From: an uncultured Ruminococcus sp.
GTDB taxonomy: Bacteria > Bacillota > Clostridia > Oscillospirales > Acutalibacteraceae
Length of the DNA stretch: 64,000 nucleotides
Reading direction: 5' to 3'
Assembly: GCA_900539465.1 (NCBI GenBank)
Contig: UQCF01000013.1
Span: forward strand, 1-64,000
A program made the position numbers and the translations under genes. The notes below the pieces were generated by a model. That model searched no databases. It was not told where the DNA came from and saw nothing but the letters and a program-made list of their open reading frames with translations. Positions 1 to 8,672 of this stretch are shown piece by piece; position 1 is the first letter of the stretch, and every line of letters starts with the position of its first letter.

Positions 1-615
1 CTTTACGGCTATACTTTCGTCAGAGCGGATGGACTTGACCAAACGGTAACCTCAAAAGGTCTGAACGTGACTTATTACTATGCAAAACAAGCTGAAGAAC
101 ATGTTTGGTCGGAGTGGTCGGTCACCGCTAAACCTACCGCATCGGCAAACGGTGAAAAAAAGCGAACCTGCTCCGTATGTGGTGAAAGCGAAACCGAAAT
201 TATCGAGAAGTTTGCCAAAAATTGTGTTGCCGACGGAAATCTCGTTTACGGATTGTATTCCGGAATGAATGTCAATGATTTTTCAAACTATTTTTCAAGC
301 GACTATGCCGTAATAACCGTTGACGCAAAGAAAAATATAATCGGCACAGGAACAAAAATAAATGCCTTATATCCCGATGGAACCTCCGTGGAGTATAATG
401 CGGTTATTTTCGGAGATGTTGACGGCGACGGTGTTTATGACGGAGAGGATTCGATAATCCTTTTGGCAATTATAAACGGCATGCTCACAAAGGAGCAAAC
501 GGGCGACGCGGCATGGTTTGCGGCAGACTGCAACCGTGACGGAAAAGTAGACGCTTCTGATGCCGAACTCCTGCAAAAAGCAGGATTGCTCACAGCAAAC
601 GTAAATCAAAAATAA
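1..615 (+). CDS. Dockerin-containing secreted protein, C-terminal part (5' end outside window)
   Basis: The frame is open from base 1, so only the C-terminal ~204 residues are present and the start lies upstream. About residues 34-70 form a small module of the kind HxWxxW...G...RTCSVCG.ET, with a CxxC pair, often repeated in surface proteins of gut Clostridia. The last ~65 residues are a type I dockerin: two calcium loops of pattern DxDxDGxxDxxD, DVDGDGVYDGED and DCNRDGKVDASD, each followed by a helix. Dockerins bind cohesins on scaffoldins, so this protein is probably exported and docked on a cellulosome-like complex. The catalytic or binding part is not visible. The gene ends at a bidirectional terminator shared with the convergent PAP2 gene. 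Confidence 0.85.
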   Translation, partial: LYGYTFVRADGLDQTVTSKGLNVTYYYAKQAEEHVWSEWSVTAKPTASANGEKKRTCSVCGESETEIIEKFAKNCVADGNLVYGLYSGMNVNDFSNYFSSDYAVITVDAKKNIIGTGTKINALYPDGTSVEYNAVIFGDVDGDGVYDGEDSIILLAIINGMLTKEQTGDAAWFAADCNRDGKVDASDAELLQKAGLLTANVNQK

Positions 616-628
616 CACAAAAAATCAA

Positions 629-665
629 GGGGCTGTCGCAAATGAGTAAAATTTGCAACAGTCCC
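629..665. terminator. Bidirectional hairpin terminator
   Basis: The arms 629-643 and 651-665 pair as GGGCTGTCGCAAAT with ATTTGCAACAGTCCC (one bulged base and one G.T), around a 7-base loop. It sits between convergent genes. It is flanked by A-rich sequence on the left and T-rich on the right, so it can act in both directions. Confidence 0.7.
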
Positions 666-669
666 AACT

Positions 670-1479
670 TTATTCTTTATCTTCTGTTTCGAGTTTCTCC
701 GCCGGAGGAGCTTCGTTTTCTTTGTCTTCGGAAGTAACTATTTCATGCTCTGTTTCGCTTGCAGTCTCTTCTGCGGGCGCCTCTGCCGAAGTGGCTTCGG
801 TGTACTGTTCCGCTGCTGCCGCGCCCGCTTTTATCGGGCTGTCAAAAAGCTTATAGTTGCATTTTGCATTGATTTTATCAAGCAATCCGCCGCAAAGCTT
901 AAAGATGATAAGGCAGGCGATAAGCCCGAACACTATGCCGATTATCATGCCGCCGATAACATCCGACGGGTAGTGAACGTGAATATAAATTCTCGAAAAT
1001 CCGACAAGGAATGCGAGGATAAGCGGTGCAATGCCCTTTTTCTTATCTATATAGAATATACCGATTGCCGCGCCGAAAGACGTTGCCGTGTGGCCGGAGG
1101 GGAAAGAAAACGACTTCTCTTTAAGGCTCTCGAACGGCATATTGTAGTGCCAGCCGTCGGTTGCGACTTTTTCCCAATAAGCAGGGTCCATAATATATGG
1201 TCTTGCGCGTTCAAACAAATCTTTGAGGACTATGCTGTTCATAAATGAAACGAGAACTATACCGCCCATTGCGGCAAGTCCGAGCTTTCTCGTCTTTTTA
1301 AAGAGGAGAAGAACAAGGGCAAGTGCAATCCAAAAAATTCCCTTGTCGCCGAGGTGGGTGCAAAAAATCATAATTTCATCTAAAATTTTGCCGCCGTGGT
1401 CTTTGAGCATTTCAGCAAATTTATAGATGTTCATGTCGAAAGTCAACAGACCTTCAGAGGTAAAAAAGCTTTGAAACAT
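670..1479 (-). CDS. PAP2-family membrane phosphatase
   Basis: 269 residues with five to six membrane helices. The three PAP2 catalytic motifs are intact: KDLFERARP (K86, RARP 91-94), PSGHT (127-131) and SRIYIHVHYPSD (162-173). The family removes phosphate from lipid substrates such as undecaprenyl pyrophosphate, phosphatidate or phosphatidylglycerophosphate; which one applies here cannot be told. The C-terminal ~55 residues are a charged Glu/Ala-rich cytosolic tail not needed for the fold. The start is the ATG preceded by AAAGGAG. The gene lies 12 bp after the phosphoesterase gene on the same strand, so the two are probably co-transcribed. Confidence 0.9.
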   Translation of the reverse strand: MFQSFFTSEGLLTFDMNIYKFAEMLKDHGGKILDEIMIFCTHLGDKGIFWIALALVLLLFKKTRKLGLAAMGGIVLVSFMNSIVLKDLFERARPYIMDPAYWEKVATDGWHYNMPFESLKEKSFSFPSGHTATSFGAAIGIFYIDKKKGIAPLILAFLVGFSRIYIHVHYPSDVIGGMIIGIVFGLIACLIIFKLCGGLLDKINAKCNYKLFDSPIKAGAAAAEQYTEATSAEAPAEETASETEHEIVTSEDKENEAPPAEKLETEDKE

Positions 1480-1491
1480 ACTAAAACTCCT

Positions 1492-2751
1492 TTAATTTTT
1501 ATAGTACTTTGAAAGAATTTTTTTGCGCTCGATTTTATTTCTTATAAACGACACCGTCGCGCATATCAGCGACACTGCCGCAATGCCTATGAGTATTGCC
1601 GCACCTGCGACGGAGCTGAAATGCCAGAGCAAGACAAACAGAGCTATAATCACTGCAAGTATTGCAACTGCTTTTGCAATGAACGGTATTGCCGCGTCAA
1701 CGTTTGCGGGAGCATTGATATAAACAAAGTTTTTGACCGGCTGATAAAGGTGCGGAGTATAAAAATCGTTAACTCTTATTACCTTTGTTTCATAATTTGT
1801 AACGTCGTTTTCGTCAAAATCAAAAACGCGCATACCTCTGGGGTTAAGGCCGTAGGTGTTGTAGCCTGCGCCGGGGCAATAACCGAGGTCTATGCCCTTA
1901 TATTTGCCGATGAAGCTGTTGTAGTGGTCGTGACCGAAATACATGGCAAAGATGTCGCCCTGCTCCAAAGCGGCGTCAAACTGACCGCCGTTTATATCGG
2001 GGTCGGACGGGGTTTCGCCGTAAGTGCCCCTGTATGTCACCTTTTCGTCATTGAGAATAAAGTATTTGCCCTTGCGGCCCCTGAATGCGGGGAGCGCGTC
2101 CTTTGTTCCCTTTGGAACTTCTTTGAGCACCTCGTATATTTCGCAAACGGGAATATGCTGAAAGAGTATTGACGGAACTTTTTTGCCGCCGTTTAAATCT
2201 TTAAGCTCTTCGCAAACATCTTTGCACCACTGAATCTGATTCGGGTGAACATTGTCGTATCCGCTGCCGCCCTCGGGGTTTGCGGAGTTTGAATCAACAA
2301 CATAAATGTTAAGCGCGGGCTTTGTGCCGTCGGACGACATGATAACCTGATTAAACGTGCCCACATCGGGTCTGCCGTCGCCGGTGTCGTCAAAGCAGAT
2401 GCAGTTTTTAAACTCTTTATAATACTCTGCCTGCTGTGCGTTGCTGACGCCCGTCTGGCAATCATGGTTGCCGAAAGTGACAAGAAAAGGTATGCCCGAA
2501 GCGACTATCGGCGCCATAATGCCGCGGATAGCTTTTCTGACATTTTGATTTTTATTTTTGTCGTTGCCCCAATAGCCTACAACATCAAGCTGATCGCCCG
2601 TGAGGACTATAAGGTCGGGTTTGACGGCAGGTATAGCCGCCTCAAGAAAATGGAGAGTGTCAACCGCAGTCTCTTTTGTGTCCTGCAAGTCCGAAATCTG
2701 CAAAATTCTGAACTTGCCGTTTTTGTTGAATTTGAGTGTAGAATTTTTCAT
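1492..2751 (-). CDS. Calcineurin-like metallophosphoesterase with C-terminal membrane anchor
   Basis: 419 residues. Metal-binding motifs of the family appear in order: ISDLQD near the N-terminus, LTGDQLD, TFGNHD, a later FQHIP and GHDHYN. This is the Purple acid/calcineurin-like (PF00149) type that hydrolyses phosphomono- or diesters; the substrate is unknown. Two hydrophobic helices near residues 355-405 followed by a basic tail (RNKIERKK) anchor the C-terminus. There is no signal peptide, so the catalytic domain is probably cytosolic unless exported by other means. It is the first gene of a two-gene unit with the PAP2 phosphatase, which suggests lipid-linked phosphate chemistry (inference). 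Confidence 0.85.
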   Translation of the reverse strand: MKNSTLKFNKNGKFRILQISDLQDTKETAVDTLHFLEAAIPAVKPDLIVLTGDQLDVVGYWGNDKNKNQNVRKAIRGIMAPIVASGIPFLVTFGNHDCQTGVSNAQQAEYYKEFKNCICFDDTGDGRPDVGTFNQVIMSSDGTKPALNIYVVDSNSANPEGGSGYDNVHPNQIQWCKDVCEELKDLNGGKKVPSILFQHIPVCEIYEVLKEVPKGTKDALPAFRGRKGKYFILNDEKVTYRGTYGETPSDPDINGGQFDAALEQGDIFAMYFGHDHYNSFIGKYKGIDLGYCPGAGYNTYGLNPRGMRVFDFDENDVTNYETKVIRVNDFYTPHLYQPVKNFVYINAPANVDAAIPFIAKAVAILAVIIALFVLLWHFSSVAGAAILIGIAAVSLICATVSFIRNKIERKKILSKYYKN

Positions 2752-2788
2752 ATTTTCAGCCCTTTATGTTATTCTGCATTTTAAGCTA

Positions 2789-2817
2789 TTGACGAAACGC
2801 ACCTGTTGCTTTATAAT
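2789..2817 (+). promoter_or_regulatory. Promoter for the GtrA-family gene
   Basis: TTGACG at 2789-2794, 17-bp spacer, TATAAT at 2812-2817. The start codon follows 33 bp downstream behind an AAAGGAG ribosome site. Confidence 0.75.
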
Positions 2818-2850
2818 GAACAGGAAGTTTTTATTAAAGGAGTTTATTAA

Positions 2851-3348
2851 ATGAGCAATTTCACCGAGAAACATGCCGAGCTTTGGAAATTTATAAAATT
2901 TTCATTAGTCGGCGCTTCTTCGACATTGGTCGAAATGGGAGTGTTTTACCTTCTTCAATATGTTGTATTCAAATCTATTCTTCATGATCCTCTGCCGGAA
3001 AATGCGGTTTTAGATCTTCTGAAGCTCACGCAGGGCAAGGGTTATCTTTACGCCTACATAATTTCAACCACAATCGGCTATGCAATAGCATTTGTTCTTA
3101 ACAGAAAAACCACTTTCAAAGCAGACTCAAATGTTGCTCTGAGCACCACGCTTTATGTGCTTATGGTTGTGTTCACAATCTTTGCAACGGCCTATCTCGG
3201 CACGCAGTTCCAGCTCATCATGGCTAACCACGGCTATCAGGCTCTCGGCGACGCCATAGGTAAACCTCTTGCGGCAGGTATTGCGACTGTCTGGACTTAT
3301 CCGCTTAACCGCTTTGTAATTCACAGGCACAAGAAAACGCAGGATTAA
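2851..3348 (+). CDS. GtrA-family membrane protein
   Basis: 165 residues with four membrane helices and the family start pattern FIKFSLVGASSTLVEMG. GtrA-like proteins are small inner-membrane proteins linked to transfer or flipping of polyprenyl-linked sugars in cell wall, teichoic acid or O-antigen glycosylation. The ATG follows AAAGGAG by 8 bases and has its own promoter. It stands alone, divergent from the phosphoesterase unit, so no partner glycosyltransferase is adjacent. The family call is firm; the substrate is unknown. Confidence 0.88.
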   Translation: MSNFTEKHAELWKFIKFSLVGASSTLVEMGVFYLLQYVVFKSILHDPLPENAVLDLLKLTQGKGYLYAYIISTTIGYAIAFVLNRKTTFKADSNVALSTTLYVLMVVFTIFATAYLGTQFQLIMANHGYQALGDAIGKPLAAGIATVWTYPLNRFVIHRHKKTQD

Positions 3349-3353
3349 ATTAT

Positions 3354-3390
3354 AAAAGCCCGATGCAAAAAGCATTGGGCTTTGTTTTTG
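3354..3390 (+). terminator. Rho-independent terminator of the GtrA gene
   Basis: AAAGCCCGATGC pairs with GCATTGGGCTTT around AAAA, followed by GTTTTTG. Confidence 0.8.
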
Positions 3391-3464
3391 TCTGCCCATG
3401 TGCTATATTATGTTACCATAAACACACGGGTTTTGCAATAATACTTTCAAATTTAAACGGTGCT

Positions 3465-3893
3465 TTATTTGTTTTTGTTCAAAACACCGATTTTTTCTTT
3501 TATTGCAAAAATTGCTTCTTCCGATGTTCGGGCATTAAGGCACGCCTCTTCCAGAGGGCACATTCCCGTACCGGCTCTGTTTATTATCTGCTTTGTTAAA
3601 GTGCCGTAAAAAGCTCCTGTGCCGTTTTTTAAAAGAAGCTCATGTGCGCCCTCGCTCATAACGTCGGCATAGACCTCGTCTGCGCCGAGTGCGATATAAA
3701 TAAACGCCGCGGCTCTGCCGACTGTTTTATCCGCCGCGCAAAACGAGTGCAAATCTTCTTTGTTTTCATAAAACATAAGCAGCGGTTTTATTCCGCTTTC
3801 TCTGCTTTTATAAATCTTTTCGTTTTTGCAAAGGACGCAGGTATAGCCCGCGTCCTCTGTTAATTTTTTAGCTTTTAATGTATCGGTTTTCAT
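3465..3893 (-). CDS. DUF1893 family protein
   Basis: 142 residues from the ATG at 3893. The sequence fits DUF1893 (PF08973) throughout: SRESGIKPLL, ADKTVGRAAAFIY, ALGADEVYADVMSE and NRAGTGMCPLEE are the family blocks. Function is unknown; the fold resembles the cytidine deaminase-like group, but no complete zinc site is evident. A longer upstream reading exists, but the ATG chosen overlaps the stop of the ECF S-component gene as ATGA, the usual sign of translational coupling, and fits family length. Coupling to an S component suggests it handles the imported vitamin or nucleobase-like substrate (inference). Confidence 0.85.
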   Translation of the reverse strand: MKTDTLKAKKLTEDAGYTCVLCKNEKIYKSRESGIKPLLMFYENKEDLHSFCAADKTVGRAAAFIYIALGADEVYADVMSEGAHELLLKNGTGAFYGTLTKQIINRAGTGMCPLEEACLNARTSEEAIFAIKEKIGVLNKNK

Positions 3894-4450
3894 TCTTTTC
3901 TCAAACTCTCTGTTCTGTAAAGAGCAAGCGGAATTATAATCCACTGAAGGCAAAGACCGAGAAGACCCGTAACGATGCTCTTCCAAATTATTGCCGTATG
4001 TATGCCGTCAAAAGAAAATGCGTAAACCGCAAGCAATATTGCCGCCGCGCGCACCGCTCTGCCGATAACCTGAACCGAAAGAACCTTTATAACCGCAGGC
4101 ATTTTAACATTTCTCAAAAAGCCTGCCGAAAGTCCGTAGGCGCAAAGCTCTATCATCATAAACGGCAAAAGCGCGCTTTTGGGCATACCCGTGAGTGCAA
4201 AGCTTATAAGCGGAGCAAAAAAGCCTGAAACCGCACCGACTGCGGGACCTGCCGCAAAGCCGGCAAATATAATCGGAAGATGCATCGGCAGCAGCACCTC
4301 GCCCAAAGACGAACCTAAGCCGGATACCGCGCCGATAACGTGCAAAATCTGCGGTATTGCCACGGCAAGAATGAGAGAACAAACCGTCCAAACCGTCTGT
4401 GCTTTAAACGAAAGACGCGATTTTCCGGGCGTATTTATTTTAGCTGTCAT
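3890..4450 (-). CDS. ECF-type transporter substrate-binding (S) component
   Basis: 186 residues, about six hydrophobic helices, with the pattern SSLGEVLLPMHLPIIFAGF and GAVSGFFAPLISFALTGMP that marks one group of ECF S components (PF12822-like). Such membrane proteins bind a vitamin or precursor and use a shared EcfA1A2T energising module, which is not in this window. No riboswitch is present because the gene starts only 24 bp after the oxidoreductase gene, and it is probably read from the same transcript. The substrate is unidentified. The 3' end overlaps the DUF1893 start by ATGA. Confidence 0.82.
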   Translation of the reverse strand: MTAKINTPGKSRLSFKAQTVWTVCSLILAVAIPQILHVIGAVSGLGSSLGEVLLPMHLPIIFAGFAAGPAVGAVSGFFAPLISFALTGMPKSALLPFMMIELCAYGLSAGFLRNVKMPAVIKVLSVQVIGRAVRAAAILLAVYAFSFDGIHTAIIWKSIVTGLLGLCLQWIIIPLALYRTESLRKE

Positions 4451-4474
4451 TTTCGTTCCCCCGATTATAAGTTA

Positions 4475-5548
4475 TTATTCAAAGTATATTACTTTATTCT
4501 CTTTTGCAGACTCAAAAATAGCCTCAACCAATCTCATAAGACGTCTCTGCTGGTCATGCGTTACAGCCTGAGTCTCTTCGCCTCTGAGAGTTGCGATAAA
4601 GTTGCGATAAAACTCGCTTCTGTCGCTGAAGCCCTTATTCTCAACATAAGGCAGAGGATATTTTGCTATTGAATCGTCGTTTCTCGGAGCCATGGTTTTT
4701 GTAAGACCCACGCCTGCCTGAACGGGAACGGCATCTTTATTCTCCCAATCCGAAACCATGACGATTTCGCCGTTGAGATCCCAGTCGCTGATAACCGCAG
4801 AGCCGTTTTCGCCGAGCATATACCATCTGGGCAATTCTATAAAGTTGCTTGTACCGACCTCGACATGAAAGTTTAAGCCGCCCTCAAATTTAAGCTCAAG
4901 CTTAAATCCGTCGTCAACATCGTCTGTCGTTATCTCATAGGTCTGGGCATAGAGAGATTTTATTTTGCGCCCCTCGGTGAGCATAAGAGCCTGGTCTATT
5001 ACATGAATACCCCAGTCAAACACCATTCCGCCGCCGTGCTCTTTGTGGTTGCGCCAGTCACCCGGCACTCCTCTTGAGCCGTGAACGCGCGATTCAATGT
5101 CAAAAACTCTGCCGAGTGTGCCTGCTTCATAAATCTTTTTGATTGTGAGATAGTCAGGATCCCAGCGTCTGTTTTGATGAACGGTAAAAATTTTGCCGTA
5201 TTTTTCGCTTGCCGCTATCATTTCTTCAAGCTCTTCGCTGTTCATTGCAACGGGCTTTTCGCTGATTACGTTTTTGCCGTGCTTCATAGCGTCAATCGCT
5301 ATTTCGCGGTGAAAATCGTTAGGGGTTGCAACAACAACAAAATCAATTCTTTCGTCGCTGAGAAGCGCCTCTCTCGACTCAAACGCAAAAATTCCGTTTT
5401 CGTTCGCAGCCTGAGCACGCTCGGGCTTTATATCGTATATGCCTATAAATTCAATATCGTCTGTGAGCTGCTCTGTCATTTTGCGAACATGCCAGCTGCC
5501 CATTCCGCCGTAGCCGATTACGGCTGCGCCCAATTTACCGTTTACCAT
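4475..5548 (-). CDS. Gfo/Idh/MocA family oxidoreductase
   Basis: 357 residues. N-terminal Rossmann fold with AAVIGYGGMGSWH, then the family blocks VVVATPNDFH and HGKNVISEKPVA, whose EKP lysine is the catalytic residue, then the C-terminal sandwich with GGGMVFDWGIHVIDQAL carrying the D/H pair. These enzymes oxidise or reduce sugars, inositols or their derivatives with NAD(P). The gene follows the TIM-barrel isomerase by 16 bp, a pairing typical of inositol or rare-sugar catabolism. No phosphotransferase or sugar ABC transporter is alongside, so the substrate remains open. Confidence 0.9.
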   Translation of the reverse strand: MVNGKLGAAVIGYGGMGSWHVRKMTEQLTDDIEFIGIYDIKPERAQAANENGIFAFESREALLSDERIDFVVVATPNDFHREIAIDAMKHGKNVISEKPVAMNSEELEEMIAASEKYGKIFTVHQNRRWDPDYLTIKKIYEAGTLGRVFDIESRVHGSRGVPGDWRNHKEHGGGMVFDWGIHVIDQALMLTEGRKIKSLYAQTYEITTDDVDDGFKLELKFEGGLNFHVEVGTSNFIELPRWYMLGENGSAVISDWDLNGEIVMVSDWENKDAVPVQAGVGLTKTMAPRNDDSIAKYPLPYVENKGFSDRSEFYRNFIATLRGEETQAVTHDQQRRLMRLVEAIFESAKENKVIYFE

Positions 5549-5564
5549 TTTTAAAAACCTCGCT

Positions 5565-6530
5565 TCAGACCCACCACATATCTCCTGTGGACTCTGTAAT
5601 TAAAACTTCTTTGAGCATTTCTACTGCCTTTGTTAAGCCCTCGTTTTGGCTCATCAGGCTGTCTTCGTGCTCTATACTGATTGCATAATCATAACCGACC
5701 ATGCGAAGATTGCTGATAATGTCTTTCCAATAGGACGCGTCGTTGCCGTAGCCTACGCTGCGGAAAATCCACGAACGGTGAATTTCGTCCGCATACGGCT
5801 TTGTATCAAGCACGCCGTTGACGGCTGTGTTGTATTTATCTATCTTTGTATCTTTTGCATGGAAGTGGAATATTGCATCACCCAAAGCTCTGATAACGGC
5901 AACAGGCTCCATACCCTGCCAGATAAGGTGGCTCGGGTCAAGGTTTGCGCCGATTTCGGGGCCGACAGCCTCGCGAAGCTTCAAAAGGCTCTGCGTGTTA
6001 TATACGCAGAAACCGGGGTGAAGCTCAAGACCGATTTTATTAACTCCGTGCGCCTTTGCAAACGCAACAAGGTCTTTCCAATAAGGAATGAGCACGTCGT
6101 TCCACTGATACTCCAAAATCTCGCTGAAATCGGTGGGCCACGGGCAGGTTACCCAGTTGGGATATTTTGCGCCGTCATGGTCGCCCGGGCAGCCGGAGAA
6201 TGTGTTTATTCTGTCAAGGCCGAGCTTTTCGGCAAGCAAAATAGTGTCGCGTATGGTTTTGTCATACTCTGCGGCAAGCTTTTTGTTGGGGTGAACGGGG
6301 TTGCCGTGGCAGCTGAGCGCGCTTATCTCCATATCATATTTTTTTATAAGAGCCTTAAAGTCCTCAAGCTTTTTGGGGTCGCTCAAAAGCTCCTCGGGAT
6401 TTGCATGGCTGTTGCCTGGGTATCCGCCGCAGCCTATCTCTACCATCTCAATACCCTTTGACTTAAAATATTCGAGCGCCTGCTCAAACGGAAGGTTGCC
6501 TAAAAGGCAAGTAAATACACCGAGTTTCAT
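5565..6530 (-). CDS. Sugar phosphate isomerase/epimerase (xylose isomerase-like TIM barrel)
   Basis: 321 residues of the AP endonuclease-2/xylose isomerase-like TIM-barrel family. Metal-ligand blocks visible are KIGLELHPGF, IGANLDPSHLIWQG, FHFHAKDTK and ISIEHED. Members include IolE/IolI and hexulose or tagatose epimerases. It leads a four-gene leftward run (isomerase, oxidoreductase, S component, DUF1893). The ATG follows AAAGGAG by 8 bases. A second, unrelated copy of the same fold is at 15873. Confidence 0.9.
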   Translation of the reverse strand: MKLGVFTCLLGNLPFEQALEYFKSKGIEMVEIGCGGYPGNSHANPEELLSDPKKLEDFKALIKKYDMEISALSCHGNPVHPNKKLAAEYDKTIRDTILLAEKLGLDRINTFSGCPGDHDGAKYPNWVTCPWPTDFSEILEYQWNDVLIPYWKDLVAFAKAHGVNKIGLELHPGFCVYNTQSLLKLREAVGPEIGANLDPSHLIWQGMEPVAVIRALGDAIFHFHAKDTKIDKYNTAVNGVLDTKPYADEIHRSWIFRSVGYGNDASYWKDIISNLRMVGYDYAISIEHEDSLMSQNEGLTKAVEMLKEVLITESTGDMWWV

Positions 6531-6682
6531 ATTATACTCTCCTTTAAAAAAATTGTTGATTTATCTTTTCATATGCTACACCATTGCACAAACTATTTCA
6601 AGGGATAAAACAAAAATTGTTAAAATATTTCGGCAAAAAACGCATTATTGAGCCTCCGCGCCCGGCTATGCCGAAAAAGAAG

Positions 6683-6728
6683 AAAAAAGCCACAATCCAC
6701 ACATGACTGTTTGTGAATTATGGCTTTT
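6683..6728. repeat. Conserved terminator hairpin, copy 1
   Basis: AAAAGCCACAATCCACA pairs with TGTGAATTATGGCTTTT. It lies just downstream of the 585-residue membrane protein gene (minus strand). The two non-Watson-Crick positions are G.U in minus-sense RNA. It is one of nine related elements in this window. Confidence 0.75.
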
Positions 6729-6760
6729 GAAGACTGTGCCCGAAGGCGAAGCCGCCGCAA

Positions 6761-8518
6761 TTATTTCACTTCATTTACGGGAATAATCGTTCCGCTCTCG
6801 GTGTCAACGGTGAAGGTGACCGTGTCGCCGGTGTTGAAGATTATAACCTTTTGAGCCGCGCTCGCCTTGACGGAATAATAGCTGTCGGAGGTGTCGAGTT
6901 TAAAATAATACACGCTCTCGCCGCCGATAACAGCCGTTCTTATATCGGTTATTTTGCCTGTTACCTCTATCGCCTTGGGCTTCTCCGTGCTTGAGTTTGA
7001 GTCGTTATCTTCTGCAATGTTATCGGTTGAAACATTGAGCTTAATGCCGTTCTTGGAAAGCTCGGAGAGGTAATTTTCAATACACTCCGTGAGTGATGAA
7101 CCCTCGGCGCAGATTGAATACTGACCGACGTTTACAAGAGCATACATTTTAACAAGGTTGCTCGAGTCTTTAAGAGACATAAAGTAGGTCGGCTCGCCGT
7201 CAACATTCAAAAGAAGCGGGAAGCTTGCGGTGTATTTATACTGCTGAACAAGACCCTCTGCCGAAGTCTGAGCCGAGCTCTCTTTTGCACCGGATATTGT
7301 GTAATACTTCGCCTCTTTTGTTCTCATGTTTATAAGAGTGAAGCCCGTGAGTGATTCGTCGTTTGTGAGAGAGGTTACGCCCGTGTAAAGATAAACGTCA
7401 TCGTTAATTGCAAGGTAGCTGTAACCCTCGGTTGTGGAATATGTGTCTTTCTGACCGAGGATAGAGTTCCAGAATCCGCCCTGATACGAGCCGTAGTAAT
7501 CATACTGCTCAACGAGAAGCTCTGCTGAATATACGCGGTCAATCCACTCAAGAGAAGTATCGTTTCTGAGTTGTTCAAGGCTGTATTCCACACATTCGCC
7601 CGTTGCGGCATTGCAGATAACAGCACCTACAACGTCCGTACCGCCGAAAAGGCCTATGGTTTTATCAAGCTTTGCGGTTATCCAATAGGGGTTGCCGTTA
7701 TCGTCTGTTTCAAATGTGGGCTCCGCAAAAAGGTATGTCGGGTATTTAAAACGAAGATGTCTTATAAGGTTGTGCGCAAAGTGGTCTGCGGTTGAGTACT
7801 GTATTCCGCCGTCAACCTTAACAAGCTCTGCCTTTTGGGTTATTGTGTCTATTCTGATATATGCCGGTATTCTCGTATCACGGTTTGTGAACCATTTGAT
7901 GATGTTTGAATACTGAAGCGTTGCAAGGCGTACGGGTACGTTCTTGTAGTTTATCTGGGTGTATGAGGGCTGAACTGTGAACTGCGAAACATAACCGAGC
8001 TCCGAAAGGTCACTGAGTGCTCTCTGTGCAAGAACAGATGTTGTGTCTGAGTCTATTCTCGGCACGGACGAGAACGAATCGTCGGATGAATCCGAAACCT
8101 CGCTGACAAAGTTGCCGGGCTCAACGTCAATAATTTTGCTGTAGCTCTTTGCCCTGAACACTACCGAAGAAATTATAAAGCCTATAACAACAACCACAAC
8201 TATAAGCGCGATTATAATTGTGGGTATTCTCGCGCTCTTTTTGGCATACGGCGCATAATCGGGTGTTTTGAGTGCGCCGGAGGTGAGATAATTCACCGCG
8301 CAGTAAACCAAAAGCACTGCCGCAAAAAAGATGTACATATCTACGCTTTTAAAATTCATTGCAGGCAAATAGAAATAATAGCCTATTCCTGCGGCGATGA
8401 GCGTAACTATAATGTTAATGAGAATTTTTATTCCTTTTTTCTCGGGAGGGATAATGACTTTGCCGCCTTTTCCCTGTCCGCCGTCTTTTGATGAAAAATC
8501 AACCTTTATGGGGTCCAT
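6761..8518 (-). CDS. Unrecognised membrane-anchored protein, 585 residues
   Basis: No family is recognised. The ATG at 8518 is preferred to the TTG one codon earlier because AAAGGAG stands 8 bases away. Residues 1-30 are charged and glycine-rich. Three hydrophobic helices follow, near 31-52, 61-80 and 97-120. The remaining ~460 residues lie on one side of the membrane, with a Ser/Asp-rich linker (about 140-160), a region with paired blocks reminiscent of PepSY-like propeptide folds, and a C-terminal ~80-residue beta-rich part (from KAIEVTGKITDIRTAV) that resembles an OB-fold. It is transcribed alone from a good promoter and ends at terminator copy 1. Confidence 0.75.
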   Translation of the reverse strand: MDPIKVDFSSKDGGQGKGGKVIIPPEKKGIKILINIIVTLIAAGIGYYFYLPAMNFKSVDMYIFFAAVLLVYCAVNYLTSGALKTPDYAPYAKKSARIPTIIIALIVVVVVIGFIISSVVFRAKSYSKIIDVEPGNFVSEVSDSSDDSFSSVPRIDSDTTSVLAQRALSDLSELGYVSQFTVQPSYTQINYKNVPVRLATLQYSNIIKWFTNRDTRIPAYIRIDTITQKAELVKVDGGIQYSTADHFAHNLIRHLRFKYPTYLFAEPTFETDDNGNPYWITAKLDKTIGLFGGTDVVGAVICNAATGECVEYSLEQLRNDTSLEWIDRVYSAELLVEQYDYYGSYQGGFWNSILGQKDTYSTTEGYSYLAINDDVYLYTGVTSLTNDESLTGFTLINMRTKEAKYYTISGAKESSAQTSAEGLVQQYKYTASFPLLLNVDGEPTYFMSLKDSSNLVKMYALVNVGQYSICAEGSSLTECIENYLSELSKNGIKLNVSTDNIAEDNDSNSSTEKPKAIEVTGKITDIRTAVIGGESVYYFKLDTSDSYYSVKASAAQKVIIFNTGDTVTFTVDTESGTIIPVNEVK

Positions 8519-8547
8519 CAAATCAACTCCTTTTAGTTATCTTCTCG

Positions 8548-8576
8548 ATTATATAACAAAAATAAAGATATTACAA
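8548..8576 (-). promoter_or_regulatory. Promoter for the 585-residue membrane protein
   Basis: On the minus strand TTGTAA (8576-8571), 17-bp spacer, TATAAT (8553-8548). Confidence 0.7.
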
Positions 8577-8613
8577 GCACTTATTTGTTCACACTTTATT
8601 AAAACTATACTTA

Positions 8614-8642
8614 TTGAATATTAAAACGATTTAAGCTATACT
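8614..8642 (+). promoter_or_regulatory. Promoter for the CPBP protease-tadA unit
   Basis: TTGAAT at 8614-8619, 17-bp spacer, TATACT at 8637-8642; divergent from the preceding promoter. Confidence 0.65.
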
Positions 8643-8672
8643 ATAAACATAAACTTTTTCCGAGGTATTTAT

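Noticed and set aside
745..2172. Open frames antisense to the PAP2 and phosphoesterase genes.
   Set aside because: They are shadows of real genes: no ribosome site, Cys/Val-rich composition typical of reversed codons, and no known family.
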